Positions 11,451-24,265 of a DNA stretch of 64,000 nucleotides are shown here, piece by piece. This stretch comes from Elymus sibiricus. Taxonomy: Eukaryota; Streptophyta; Magnoliopsida; Poales; Poaceae. Location of the stretch: NCBI GenBank assembly GCA_039707655.1, contig CM077664.1, positions 202,734,195 to 202,798,194 on the forward strand, written 5' to 3'. The notes beneath the pieces were generated by a model, which was given only the letters and a program-made list of their open reading frames with translations, was not told the origin of the DNA and did not search any database. Position 1 is the first letter of the stretch. Each line of letters opens with the position of its first letter. A program made the position numbers and the translations under genes.

Positions 11451-14400
11451 CAGGACTATGTCTCCGGGTGTACCGAATGGATAATGGATAGTGGATGCAC
11501 TAGTCATATGACCGGAGACAAGTCATTGTTTGTTGACCCCAACTTAACTGCTTCATCTAAGAAGTACATTACTTTCGGCGACAACAACAAAGGAAAGGTA
11601 CTTGGGTTAGGTAAAATTGCTATATCCAAGGACAAGAACATTGATGATGTTTTACTTGTTCAGTCTCTTGGATTCAATCTTATGTCTGTTGGCAAGCTTT
11701 GTGATCTAGGCATGCTAGTTCTATTTTCTAAATCCAAATGCATTGTCTTCATGGCCACTGACAATTCCTTCATGTTCGAAGGAAATAGAAAAGGTGATTT
11801 ATATATTGTGGATTTCTCTAAGGGTCCCTCAGTCCAAACTTGTTTGCTTGCAAAAGCAACCGAAGGATGGCTGTGGTACCGAAGACTTGGTCATGCAGGT
11901 ATGAGAAACTTGCAGACTCTCGTGAAGAAAAATCATCTCCGTGGTATTCCTGATGTGAAATTCGACAAGGATCGTCTCTGTGCTGCTTGTGAGGCTGGTA
12001 AATTGGCCAAGAAGCATCATTCATCAAAAACTGTCATGACCACAACAAGACCACTGGAAATTCTTCATATGGATTTATTCGGGCCTCAAAACTATGCAAG
12101 TTTCGGAGGCAGTCATTATGGTCTAGTTATTGTTGATGATTTTTCTCGATACACTTGGGTATTCTTTCTCGAAGACAAAACTTGCACCCAAGACATCTTC
12201 AAAAGATTCGCCAAGAAGGCTGAAAATGAATATGAAGTGCGAATTAAGCATGTCAGAAGCGACAATGGTACTGAGTTCAAAAATACTCATATCGAAGACT
12301 TTCTCGATGAAAATGGTATCACTCATGAATTCTTTGCCGCATACACTCCCCATCAGAATGGAGTTGTTGAGCGAAAGAATAGAACTCTTATTGAAATGGC
12401 AAGAACAATGCTCAGTGAGTATAAAACTCCTATTCGTTTCTGGGCTGATGCTATTAATACTGCTTGCCATGTTGTGAATCGTGTTTATCTTCACAAATTC
12501 CTTAAGAAAACTTCATATGAACTTATCACTGGCAAGAAACCGAATGTTTCCTATTTACGTGTTTTTGGTGCACCATGCTATATTCGTGACATGAATCATA
12601 ATTCTAAGTTTGCACCCAAAGCACATGAAGGTTTTATTCTTGGTTATGGCTCGAACTCGCATACTTATTGTGTCTATAACTCTCACCACGGGAAAGTTAT
12701 GGAAACGGTAAATGTGCGGTTTGATGAATCTAACGGCTCCCAAAAGGAGCACCTGCCTAATGTGATAGATGAACCTCTGATTTTGGATGCTATTCGGCAA
12801 ATGGCTATTGGGGATGTCAGGCCAGTCGAAGGAAATGTACCTGATTCTTCCGATGATGATGCTCCCATAGCTCGACGAACACGCCAAGCTACTGCCGAAG
12901 CAAATGCCGCTCCGAACACAAATGGCAACCCAAATGCGAATGCAAGTGCTGATCAAAATGGCAATCATGATGAAAATGGCGATACTAATGCCAATCCTGA
13001 TGATGATGAGGAGGAAAATGAAATCATCTCGAAGGAAATCCTCATCCACGAGTGGCAAATCGAGTTGACCCTGCATTAATCCTCGAAGATCTCGAGAATC
13101 CAGGTTACCGACCCACAACTCGCTCTCGCACTTGTTTGGCTAACTACTGTGGCAGCTTCTCTTTCGTCTCATTGACAGAACCTACCAAGTATGAAGAAGC
13201 TATGAATGATCCCGATTGGATGAATGCCATGCAAGAAGAGTTGGTGCAATTCGAATTGAATGATGTGTGGGAATTGGTTGACAAACCGAATCCTAAGAAG
13301 CACAATATCATCGGCACAAAATGGATTTTCCGAAACAAGCAAGATGAAAATGGCATTGTTGTGAGAAACAAAGCACGTCTTGTCGCTCAAGGGTATACAC
13401 AGGTAGAAGGTATTGATTTTGGTGAAACATATGCTCCTGTTGCTCGCCTTGAGGCAATTCGTATTCTTCTCGCTTATGCAAATTACAATGATATTCTGCT
13501 TTATCAAATGGATGTGAAAAGTGCTTTCCTCAATGGTGAAATTGATGAGGAAGTATATGTTAGGCAGCCACCTGGCTTTGAAAATCCTCAGTTTCCTAAC
13601 AAAGTTTTCAGGTTGAAAAAGGCGCTGTATGGGTTGAAGCAAGCCCCTTGAGCTTGGTATGACACTCTAAAGAGGTTTTTGCTCGACAAAGGGTTCAAGC
13701 CAGGATCCACTGATTCCACTCTTTTCACTCGTGCTATCAATGGTGATCTATTCGTGTGTCAAATTTATGTGGATGATATTATTTTCGGTTGTACTAACAA
13801 TGCTTGCAGCATGGAATTCGGGCAAATGATGTCCGAGAAGTATCAAATGTCTATGATGGGTGTTAAGTTCTTGCTCGGACTGCAAATTCGTCAACAGGAC
13901 AATGGAATTTTCATATCTCAGGAGAAATACCTGAGAGATTGTCTTAAGAAGTTCAAAATGCAAGATTGCAAACAGAAGGGTTACAAAACTCCCATGCCAA
14001 CAAATGGCCAGCTGGATGCAGATGTGTACGGTAAAGATTACGATCAGAAAGCTTATCATTCGATGATTGGTTCTTTGCTTTACCTATGTGCATCCAGACC
14101 TGATATTATGTTGAGTGTTTGTATGTGTGCTCGTTTTCAAGCTACACCGAAAGAATCGCATCACCAAGCGGTCAAGCGTATTCTGAGATATTTGGCTCAC
14201 ACCCCCACCTTAGGTTTATGGTATCCTAAGGGAGCACAGTTTGACCTCATTGGCTATTCAGACTCAGATTATGCAGGTGACCGGGTTGACAGGAAATCTC
14301 CTTTGGGGACATGCCATTTCCTCAGTAGATCATTGGTATGTTGGTCGTCAAGGAAGCAGAATTGCGTCTCACTCTCTACGGCTGAGGCCGAATATATTGC

Positions 14401-14722
14401 TGCTGGTGCTTGTTGTACACAGTTATTATGGATGAAGCAGACTCTGAAGGATTATGGCATCAAGGTCAAGAAGATTCCTCTATTGTGTGACAATGAGAGT
14501 GCAATCAAAATTGCACACAATCCCGTGCAGCACTCTCGCACCAAGCATATTGAGATCAGACATCATTTCTTACGCGATCATGTTGCTCGAGAGGATATTG
14601 TTATCAGTCACGTCAACACCGAAGAGAATCTCGCCGATATCTTCACCAAGCCTCTCGACGAGAAAAGATTCTGTGTGTTACGGTGTGAGCTAAATATCCT
14701 AGATTCCGCAAACGTGCAGTAA
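11451..14722 (+). pseudogene. pol: S2 pol polyprotein: protease, integrase, reverse transcriptase, RNase H
   Basis: Domains in order: aspartic protease with the active site WIMDSGCTSHM (11,478-11,510); GAG-pre-integrase zinc-binding region with WYRRLGHAG and CAACEAGK; integrase core with MDLFGP, RSDNGTEF and HQNGVVERKNR, giving the D, D and E residues; RT with [10 protein letters not shown] and YVDDIIFG (13,767-13,790); RNase H with SDSDYAGD and STAEAEYIA. The order is that of Ty1/copia. A frameshift lies between about 13,030 and 13,050, and an in-frame TGA at 13649-13651 directly follows [11 protein letters not shown], where a C-to-T change of an Arg codon is likely. It ends at 14722. Confidence 0.93.
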
Positions 14723-15343
14723 GCTGGACTCGGCACCCGTACCAACACTTCCACATCTTTGAAGGAATGGGTGCATAACACTCGAAGAGTTTGAAAATTT
14801 CGACAAAGTGAAATTTTCTTTCTGAGAGTGAATACATTAACGAAGAACTAGACTAACCGGGTGCCACGATAATTGTGCGACGCTCGGGGTCATACAGTTC
14901 TTATACGGTGGGTAACGCCACCACAATTTCTCTTCGCTGAAATTGCTTTTGAAACCTTTCGAGTTTGTCCGAATGTATTTCACTCATAGCTTGTCTTTCG
15001 GGTATTTGTGTTTCTTCGTCTGAGTGAAATGCCTAGGACCCTGTTTTCCCTCTATTCTATCTCTTCCAGTCTATGCTGCTCTGTTATGAATGCACAAATT
15101 TCATCTGTGAACGAAACTTTATCTGGTGTCCTTGACCACGTTAAAGTTTCGGTCCGAACTTAATCTGTTTTGGCGAAAGCCGTCCAAAATTTGGGGTTTC
15201 CCGCCCAGGTCTGGACCACGTTCTTTGATGACGGTTGCCACGTGCTCATCATCAACTGCCAGCTTATCCTATCCGTTGAAGAGAAAGAGTCCCTTGACTC
15301 CGTCCGTCCGATCAGATTCAGGGTGCGGTCATTTTCCCCTCGC
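14723..15343 (+). other. S2 noncoding spacer between pol and the env-like unit
   Basis: There is no ORF of note. Relatives of this sequence occur in S1 on the minus strand near 1,400-1,850. It probably holds the 3' end of the genomic coding block and upstream promoter sequence for the env-like unit. Confidence 0.5.
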
Positions 15344-15353
15344 ATATATATAC
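15344..15353 (+). promoter_or_regulatory. Candidate internal TATA box for the S2 env-like unit
   Basis: CATATATATA followed by CTGCGCCGCC, then a pyrimidine-rich leader. It lies about 215 bp upstream of a GTATGT donor and 600 bp upstream of the ATG at 15943. Confidence 0.5.
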
Positions 15354-15558
15354 TGCGCCGCCTCCTTTCTCGTTTCACTTCGCATCTCTCACCATCGCCA
15401 CCTTACGAAGCCCTACCGCATTGCTCCTCCTCGAGCTTGACGACGCCGACCACCTTCGCTGCTTCACTGCCGGAAAGAGGTCGCCGGAGTCCTTCCTCGC
15501 CGCCGCGGATCATCTTCGTCTCCGTGCCGCCGTAGTTGCTGCACATCACCAAGTTAGG

Positions 15559-15938
15559 GTATGTGCAGTGCGAACTTGTTCTTCCGTTCATCCAGTTCAA
15601 GTTCGTCCGCGGTAGAAATAGCCTTGTTTTTACTGCAATTTCTCAGATCCTTACTGCTAGGTAACTTCTGTGGATGTGGTTTGTAGTTGTCCCTCGCATC
15701 CGAAAAAAAAAACTTCAGATCTAGGGTTTGTGTTTTGTCTCGTCCGAACGGAATGCTTAGCACGTTTACTAGTATTTTCTTCGAACCTACTAGTTCGTTC
15801 TACACATTTCCTTCGCCCGAAACATTTCTCAAAGTCTGCATCTACTTCTTCATCAAAAACGAGTTCCTTTTCAAAATCTTCGCTGTGTGCATTCGTAACC
15901 CTGTCCCCATTTTCCCTCGCATCTATCTCTGTTCACAG
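15559..15938 (+). other. Candidate leader intron before the S2 env-like ORF
   Basis: A GTATGTGC donor after AGTTAGG and a CTGTTCACAG acceptor just before GAAAATG bound a 380-bp, T-rich segment with no conserved ORF. S1 has the same layout. The intron is inferred and not shown. Confidence 0.5.
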
Positions 15939-15942
15939 GAAA

Positions 15943-18900
15943 ATGCAGTCAGTTGCGGACTCAGCTCAGCGTAGCCTGCCTGACGGAGATGATATTGTAT
16001 TGGGCACTGCTGATGAATCGAAAGCTCCAAATACCAAGGGCCCAACGGTAGGCCCGTCCACCAGCAAGAGAAAAAGGGCCGAATAGAATGACGACGAGCA
16101 AGTAGAAACTGCTCCGAAGAAGAAGAGGGGTGGTAGACAGGCTCTCACAAACACAGCAGAATATATCTCTCATGATCGATACAACACAGTTCCAGGCGAA
16201 TCAAAACACGATAGAGATACACGACATCAATGGATTCGACGCCACTGGGTGCGCAAATGGTTCAACTATGAGTTCGTTGCTCCTCGTTTTGCTCAGAATT
16301 TTGCATTCCATCCACCGTGGGGTGACTGCCGAGAACTTTCTCTAATCAAGTCAAATGGACCTCAAGAGAGACCACCTCCTCCGACAAATGCTCATGAGTC
16401 TTCCCTTCGCACTCCTGCCTCATATCCCGATGAGCTCGCTAAGCGTCAGCGCAATGCCGTCAAAAGAGCTGAGAGGGCTGAAAAGAAAAAGGCTCGTGAA
16501 GCAGAAAACCTTCGTCTTCTCAAAGATGATGTGGAAAAGAAAAAGGCCGAAGGGATGTCTGAAGGATGCACCAAACACAAGCATGATCCCAGTGCTGCTG
16601 CGTCGAAGAGAAAGCGTGCACCGAAGAAGAAAAAGGCTGTACCAGCAGATGAAGCAAATATGGATGATTCCTCGGCTGATGAAGATGATCCTCCGCTCAC
16701 CAAAGAAGAGGTTGCTGCTACTCTCAGCGAGGATGTGAACATTACCACTTCCACCGTGTTGCCTGATCTTCGGGTTAATCTGGCCCCATCAAAGAAGATG
16801 CCTGCCAGAAAAACGCCAGCTACCACTGTCACCATGAAACAGCACGTGAACACAACTCCTCATCCAGATGCAATTAACTTGAAGGATTTGGTAGTTGATG
16901 CTCCAGTGAATGCTGCGAAGCCTGGCGAAAACATTCCCAAACCTGAAATGAAGAAAATCAAGGCGCCTACCAAGCAAAATGCTCCTCAATCCTCTGCTCC
17001 GAAGGAAAAGGTTGCTAAATTTGCTCCTACGCTGACTCAACCATTGGCTTCTCAGCCGCCTTCTGAGCAAGTTCCTGTTCCTGTTCAGACTGCTCCCTCT
17101 GTCAAGTCAGATGCACCTCATTATTATGATCACATATTCATCATGGAGCAGCTCGATAAGTTTGTGGAGAGGTGGCATATTTGCCAATCCCTGCCGAAGT
17201 TATTACTTAAGCAACTTCTGTAGTGCAAGAACTGAGAGATGATGCAATTGAGATTAATTCTCTCTCTGCCGAACTAATGGATCTTAATGAGCGAATGAAA
17301 ACTGCCTCATCAAAGTTTATCATCAACACACTCGAAGATTCCTACAAGGATATCAACCGAGCCATGAGTCTTCTACGTAACCGAAGGTTGCGCTTTCACA
17401 CAGATCTCGATGAAATTGTTCGGAAAATCTGTGATGAACATCAAGCCAAAGTTACTGGCTACAATGATCTGGTAAAGGGTCACATTGATCATGTTGCTAA
17501 GCAGAAGATCAAGCAAAGAAAGAAAATAGCGAAGAAAAATGTACCTCCTGTTCCGAAGGAACCGTCGCCTGTCCGTCAAGATGCTCAGTCTCAGAAAGAA
17601 AAATCTCCTGAGCCTGCTATTCCTTCGCCACCACCTGTTAAGGATTCAGATGCTCCTCCCTCGCCAAGGCCAACTGAACCAGTGCCTGTGGCTTTCCCTG
17701 CTCGGGCTGAAATTCCCTCGCAACACGTTGTTTCAGAGGAAGGTGAAATTCCTCGCTCCGAACCCCAATCCTCTCCAGATCATGAAGCGTCACAAGTCCC
17801 AGCTCCCTCTGTCGACGAGCAAAAACAATTTACCGTGGAACATTCTCAGCCTCCTCCAATGGATGTTTCGGCCTCGATGCCCAAAGTTGATGAACCTGCT
17901 CCAGTGCCAAGCGCCCCTGCTGCACCATCTGTTGTGCCACATACTCCATCTCCACTCAAGTTATCCATCGATACAGTCGCACGGATGCCAGATGTTGGTC
18001 CCTCCGAGCACAAATCTGTCTCTACCCGCCGGTCTGACTCAGTTGTATATGGTGATGAGTATCTTTCTCCTGAAGAAGAACTCAAATATCCATATCCCCG
18101 TGAAGAATTGCCATTGTTCTCGACAGGCGCAGGCGCAAAAGGACCGCTTTTTAATCGGAATGCGCATCCAAAATTCTTTGAGGCCAGTCCGTATGATGGC
18201 CCACGCACCTCTGAATCGCCTCGTTTCTGGACCAAGGAACAAGCTATTTATTACTCTCGGGTCCTTTATGAGAGCAAGAAGATTTTTCCTCATGAATTTC
18301 TGGACGTTCCTGCTATGCGAAATATTGGCTGTTTTAATAAATTCCTTCAGGATCTGGATGATTTCTGCCTCACAAAGGTATTTGAGTTCGAGCACCCGTG
18401 GAACAGAGAAATTATTCTTCAATTCTATGCAACATTGTACATCTCTGGTGATGAAAAAGATAGCTCAAAATGGATTATGGAATGGATGACCGAAGGAAAA
18501 CGCATCAAGTGCACTTCGACATATTTTGTCTCGCACTTCCATTTCCCTCGCTTTGAGCACGGTAACACTAACATTCAAGTTCACAACATTGATGTCATAT
18601 CAGATGAACTTTTTCGATGCACAATGGATCCCGAAAAGATTCGTGACTACACTGGTCCTCTTCGTTCTGCGCATTTATCATTGGACAATCAGACGCTATT
18701 CCATATGCTCTCATACACCATTTGCCCATTGGCTGGCATGAATCCGAACAAGTCCATCTCAGATGTTCTTCGCAATGCAATATATGCAATCTCTGAGCGA
18801 TACATTTTCGATGTGGAAGACATGTTCCTACGTATTCTGAAGGATTCAGCTCAATATCCCTTTTGCATCAAAGTGTTTGCACCATGGATCCAGAAAGTTG

Positions 18901-19646
18901 TTGATCATGCCATGCGCACAGTGTATCTTGCAAAGGAAAGCCACAAAAGCTTTATTCCTCCTGTTCGGGATACTTTGCAAGTTATGAATGATCTTTCTTC
19001 GGGCAAGTCGCCTGCTTGAAGCTCACGCGATTATCACAAGCAATTTGATGGGCCTCGTCTGCCTCAGCGCGACCGAAAGATTACGCCTCAACCTCCATCG
19101 CAACTCGAAGTCAGTTTGCGTACACAACAACTGCTGCTGCAGCATATCACTGAGGATCGACGCGAGAAAGAACATCTCGCCTCCGAGCTGAATGAACTTA
19201 ACAATCGCACGAGGATAATGCATCTGATAGCTGATGAAAATAAGAAGAGACTCTGGAAACTGCTTCGCAAGTTCTTTACCGAGAAACAACTCCTGAATGT
19301 CAATCTCCAAGAGCTCTATGACTACATTGACAAAGGCTTCACTATCGAAGATTTTCAAGATAGGACTCCTTCTCTACCTGCTCGTGGGCCTACAATTGAT
19401 CTTCTTCATCTAAAGCTACGTAAATTGCTTGATGAATCTGAAACCACATCACCAACAGAGAAACCTACCGAAGGCAATGTGCAGTCTCGTGCTCCTCCCG
19501 TGGTCCCTCCAGCTATTCCTTCGTCTGCTCAGCCCCAAGCTCTTATTCTTGAAGGAAAATCTGTTGCTGCTGAAGACGAAGCCATTCCGGTCACTTCCGA
19601 AGATGAAATCACCTCGGACAGCTCATTCGGAGATGCCACCGATTGA
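15943..19646 (+). pseudogene. S2 env-like / additional ORF (about 1,230 codons, broken)
   Basis: The ATG at 15943 follows the candidate acceptor. The product starts MQSVADSAQRSLPDGDD. It contains the RRHWVRKWFNYEF block shared with S1, a Lys/Arg-rich nuclear-signal-like stretch (KRKRAPKKKKA, near 16,605), a long Pro/Ser/Glu-rich low-complexity middle (about 17,540-18,000), a folded-looking domain (about 18,200-18,950; YYSRVLYESKKIFPHEF, FEFEHPWNREIILQFYATLY) that resembles the putative plant transposon protein domain, and a C-terminal coiled coil (19,116-19,330). Breaks: TAG 16084-16086, a frameshift near 17,200, TGA 19017-19019. It matches the extra ORF of Sireviruses, often called env-like, but no signal peptide or clear membrane segment is seen. 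The basic tract argues for a nuclear rather than an envelope role. Confidence 0.7.
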
Positions 19647-19703
19647 TCCAAGATCTGTGTTTCTTCCCTCATGTTATTCGTCACCTTTTTGACACTTGTT
19701 GAC

Positions 19704-20177
19704 AAAAAGGGGGAGAATTACATCGAGTCTCGATAGATTTGCTTTTGGTGTTTCATTTGAGTTTGGTTTCGTTCGAGTTTGCAACTTTTGGTTTATATCC
19801 TATCCGCACTATGTTGTAAAACTCGATAACTTCTGTGCCGTAATGTTAATAACCCCTGCTGCTGCACCATTTCTCTCGAAGTATTTGTCTTGCAGGTGGA
19901 ATTATTATCAGAAGTTATCTTTGATTGCACTAAGATCTCGATGGATTATATCTCATCAGTGCGAATGAAATGTCTCGAATGATTGAAATTTCCTCCATAT
20001 ACTTCAAATTATTGTAGGAGAATCTATCTCATATCTTTCGTCCCTGCATACATTTAGGGGGAGTCCATTTCATATTCGAGCAAGTAACTCTTACTCTTGT
20101 TTGATCCATTTTACACTTATCTATCTTCACTTCGATGATTATCTGTTTTGTCATCAATCATCCAAAAAGGGGGAGAT
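19704..20177 (+). other. S2 polypurine tracts before the 3' LTR
   Basis: The tract AAAAAGGGGGAGA next to the 3' LTR (20164-20176) primes plus-strand DNA. A near-identical copy lies at 19704-19716 and a shorter AGGGGGAG at 20055-20062. Repeated tracts are reported for Sireviruses. Confidence 0.75.
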
Positions 20178-21486
20178 TGTTGGTGCAATAATTTGCCTCC
20201 TTATATTTTGGAGATTGATTGACAAACAGTGAGGGACTGATGTGTTTGCTAGTGCACACAGAGTAACAGGTCCCTGGAGTTAAGAGGAGTTTGGATTCAC
20301 AACTCCGAAGATTATCCCCTGCGTAGCAGTGAATGTCATCACCGAAGGTTATGACGACAAGAGTGACCCCTCAAAAATTGCTGACGTGAAGCATTTGATT
20401 CAGCGCCTGTCCGAAGGAAGTGACTGCAGCCGAGGAAATTGAAGACGAAGAGAAGACGTAGCATTCTTTTCGTTGTTTCTTTTCTCCTTATTGAGTCATA
20501 GGACCACCGTACTATTAAGAGGGGTGTAGCGTTCTAAGATTTGATTCACTGATGCTAAACCCAAATCCTATGAAAGCTGTGAGAGAAATCTCTTTGTTTT
20601 CCGAGCAAATACTTGCCAGCAAGAGACTGTGATCTTGTTTGCTGCGAGAGATTTGTCTCTGACCGAGGAGTTAGCATTACTTGTTCCTCAAGTAATGTTA
20701 CCGTTGCTCCCAAATCCGACCGCTGTGAATGTGTCGGTTGGCCATTGGCTGGACCGCGTGTCCAAAATGATCATTTCCCATCAGGGAAGGCTGCGGCTAT
20801 AAATAGTCACCCCGCGCCGGCGTTGTCCGGTGGCTGTTCAGTTTGATTCTGAGAAGATTGTTGAGCAACCCCTCTCCGAGAGATTTGAGTTTAAAATCCA
20901 CCGAGAGAAAACCCTAGAGCCGAAAAATTAGATAGTGGTTCAGGATCACTAGAATCTAAGTCCAGTATGCTCCGCCTATTACTCTTGAGAGCTGCAAACT
21001 CTCTAGACGGTTAGGTGTCAATTTCTTCAGAGACCAAGAGTAATTGTGGTTCTCAAAGAAGAAGTCTGTAAAGGTTCGGAGATCGCCTTCAAGCATCTAC
21101 CACGAGTAATCGGCATTGGTTGACGAACCAATTGTCGAGGAGAAAAGGGCGAAGAGAGTTTATCTTCTGTGTTAAATCACAACCCCTCCAACCGGACGTA
21201 GTCCTTGTGCAGAAGGGCGAACTGGTCTACCAAACACCTTGTCGCCATCGAGCATCACTGGTCACTTCTGCTACCCTCTCTACATTCGAACTGTGACATG
21301 CCATATTTCAATCATGTGATTTACCTTGGTACATGTTGTTAGTTTCCATTCGGTAGTTTGTATTCGCTCACTGTTTACTGTATTTTCATTCGTTCCGCTG
21401 CTGGGTTCCGAGAGTTTTAATATTTCCGAGAAAAATTTAAAACTCCCATTCACCCCCCCCTCTGGTAGACATACTTCGATCCTACA
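20178..21486 (+). repeat. 3' LTR of S2
   Basis: 1,309 bp, same ends as the 5' LTR. It carries the TATA box CTATAAATAG at 20797-20806. The last bases are CGATCCTACA, followed by the AGTAT duplication. Confidence 0.95.
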
Positions 21487-23674
21487 AGTATTTCAAAGGC
21501 TTCTACGCAATCATCATCAAAAACAAATGGAACATCTTTTTGCAAGAGATTAGTAAGAGGCCTGGAAATTTTAGAGAAGTCTTTTATGGACCTTCTATAG
21601 AAACCAGCATGACCTAGGAAACTTCTTATACCTTTGATATCTTTAGGACATGGCATTTTCTCAATTGCATCTACTTTAGCTTTGTCTACTTCAATACCTC
21701 TTTCAGAAATTTTATGCATAAGGACTATACCTTCGTTTATCATAAAGTGGCACTTCTCCCAATTCAAGACAAGATTAGTTTCTTCACATCTCTGCAAAAC
21801 TTGATCAAGGTTGCTTAAGCAATCATCAAAAGAAGTTCCGTAAACGGAGAAATCATCCATGAATACCTCAATAATATTTTCACAAAAGTCAGAGAATATA
21901 GCAGTCAGACATCTTTGAAAGGTAGCAGGGTCATTACATAAACCAAAAGGCATATGTCTATAAGCATAGGTTCCAAAAGGACAAGTAAAAGTGGTTTTCT
22001 CTTGATCTTCTTTTGATAGAGGTATTTGAGAGAAACCAGAATATCCATCTAGGAAGCAAAAGTGTGTATGTTTAGATAATCTTTCTAACATTTGATTGAT
22101 AAAAGGAAAGGGGTAATGATCTTTCCTAGTAGCTTTATTTAATTTTCTGAAATCAATTACCATCCTATACCAGTTACAATTCTTTGTAGGATAAGTTCAT
22201 TTTTATCATTAGGAACAATGGTAATGCCTCCTTTCTTAGGGACACAATGAACAAGACTTACCCATCTACTATCAGCTATAGGATAAATTATACCTACCTC
22301 CATAAGCTTTAATATTTCTGTTCTTACCACATCCTTCATTTTAGGATTTAGACGTCTTTTATGATCAACAACAGGTTTAGCGTCTGGCTCCATTTGAATC
22401 TTGTGCTGACATAGAGTGGGACTAATGCCCTTAAGATCATCAAGAGTATATCCAATAGCTGCTCGGTGCTTCCTCAGAGTTTTTAATAATCTCTTTTCTT
22501 CATGCTCTGAAAGGTTAGCACTGATAATAATAGGATATATCTTCTTTTCATTGAGATAAGCATATTTAAGTGTATCAGGTAGTTTCTTTAATTCAAACAC
22601 AGGACCACTCTTAGGTGGAAGAGGATATCCCAAAGTTTCAACAGGCAAATTATGTTTAAGAATAGGTGCTTGTTTAAAGAATATCTCATCTATTTCATTT
22701 CTTTCATTCATATGCATATCATTTTCATGGTCTAACAAGTATTGTTCTAAAGGATCAGTAGGAGGCACAACAATAAAGGCAAGACCAATAATTTCATCTT
22801 TATTAGGTAATTCTTTATCATGAGGTTGTCTACGAAACTTAGAGAAATTAAACTCATGAGATACATCACCAAAATTAACACTGACCATTTCTTTATTACA
22901 ATCAATCTTAGCATTAACCCTATTCAAGAAAGGTCTACCGAATATAATAGGAAAAAAATCATCTTGTGGTGATCTAAGAACTAAAAAATCAGTAGGGTAT
23001 TTGATCTTACCACACAAGACTTCAACATCTCTAACAATCCCAAGTGGTGTAATAGTATCTCTATTTGCAAGCTTAATAGTGACATCAATATCTTCAATCT
23101 CAACAGGTGCAATATCATTCATGAATTCTTGATAAAGAGAAAATGGAATAGCACTCACACTCGCACCAGTATCACATAAACCATGATAGCAATGATCTCC
23201 AATTTTAACAGAAACAACAGGCATGCCAATTACAGGTTTATTTTTATCTCGTGGATCTGGCTTAGCAATTCTAGTTGCTTCATCACAGAAATATATGACA
23301 TGTCCATCAATGTTATCAACCAAAAGATCTTTAATCATTGCAATATTAGGTTCTACTTTAATCTGTTCAGAGGGTTTAATTGTTTTAATATTACTCTTAT
23401 TAACCACAGTTGAGGCTTTAGAATGTTCCTTAATCCTAACCGGGAAAGGAGGCTTCTCAATATAAGCATTAGGCACAACTGGATCAACATTATAAATGAT
23501 TGTTTCATCTTTAGGTATAACAGGTTCTTCCTTTACTTCTATCGGTGGATGAAACTTAAACCATTTCTCCTTAGGGAGATCAACATGAGCAGCAAATGAT
23601 TCACAAAGAGTGGCTACTATCTCAGAGTCAAGTCCATATTTAGTACTAAACTTATGAAAAGTATTTGTTTCCAT
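21487..23674 (-). pseudogene. pol: Athila-1 pol: aspartic protease and reverse transcriptase
   Basis: Minus strand: a linker from METNTFHKF, the protease active site CDTGASVSAIP (near 23,160), then RT with VHCVPKKGGITIV, MVIDFRKLNKATRKDHYP, FCFLDGYSGFSQI, and the catalytic motif in the form FMDDFSVYG (near 21,845). A one-base deletion near 22,175 shifts the frame. The domain is cut at 21491/21487 by S2 and resumes at 7634. It is in frame with the upstream gag, separated from it by an in-frame TAA at 23732-23734. Domain order and the F-MDD motif fit Ty3/gypsy of the Athila type. Confidence 0.9.
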
Positions 23675-23731
23675 AAAAGATTTAACACAATAAAACTCAA
23701 GATTTATACCTGACTCTTTACCTTTGTCGAT

Positions 23732-24265
23732 TTACCAATCTTCCGAGTAGCGTTTAATTCTTTCCAGAAGATCCCATTTGAATTCAATAGTTCTCTTTAT
23801 AAAGAAACCAGTAGAAGAAGTATCGAGCATGGATTGATCATTACGAGAAAGCCGAGCATAAACGTTTTGTATAATTATTTCTCTTGAGAGCTCATGATTG
23901 GGGCATGTGAGCATCATATACTTAAGCCTCCCCCAAGCTTGAGCGATACTTTCTCCTTCACGAGGCCAAAAATTATATATATAATTCCGATCACGATGAA
24001 CCAAATGCATAGGATAAAATTTCTGGTGAAATTCCAGCTTCAACCGGTTCCAATCCCATGTCCTAGTATCATTCAATAGCCTATACCATGTCAATGCCTT
24101 TCCCTCCCAAGATAAAGGGAATACCTTCTTCTTAACTCCATCCTCGGATAAACCTGCAAGCTTAAACAATCCACAAATTTCATCCACATAGATCAAGTGC
24201 ATATCAGGATGTATCGTTCCATCTCCTGCATAAGGATTAGCTAGCAGTTTCTCTAACATACCCAA
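23732..24265 (-). pseudogene. gag: Athila-1 gag
   Basis: Minus-strand ORF of 177 residues with FPLSWEGKALTWYRLL and LEFHQKFYP, the retrotransposon gag core that builds the particle. It ends at a TAA (23732-23734), after which the same frame runs on into the protease linker. Upstream sequence to the LTR (24,266-24,487) is short and partly readable in other frames, so the N-terminus is degraded or the start lies further upstream. Confidence 0.85.

Larger units (their letters stand above)
7635..21486 (+). mobile_element. Complete Sirevirus-type Ty1/copia retrotransposon S2 (13.85 kb)
   Basis: The element has two LTRs of about 1.31 kb in the same orientation, a Met primer site, gag, pol in Copia order (protease, integrase, RT, RNase H), an env-like ORF, and a polypurine tract. 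The target-site duplication AGTAT flanks it at 7630-7634 and 21487-21491. The LTRs differ at roughly 26 positions counted by eye (about 2 percent), which at the usual grass LTR clock of 1.3e-8 suggests under a million years. Each ORF carries at least one stop or frameshift, so the copy is not autonomous. It interrupts the RT/RNase H boundary of Athila-1. Confidence 0.95.
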
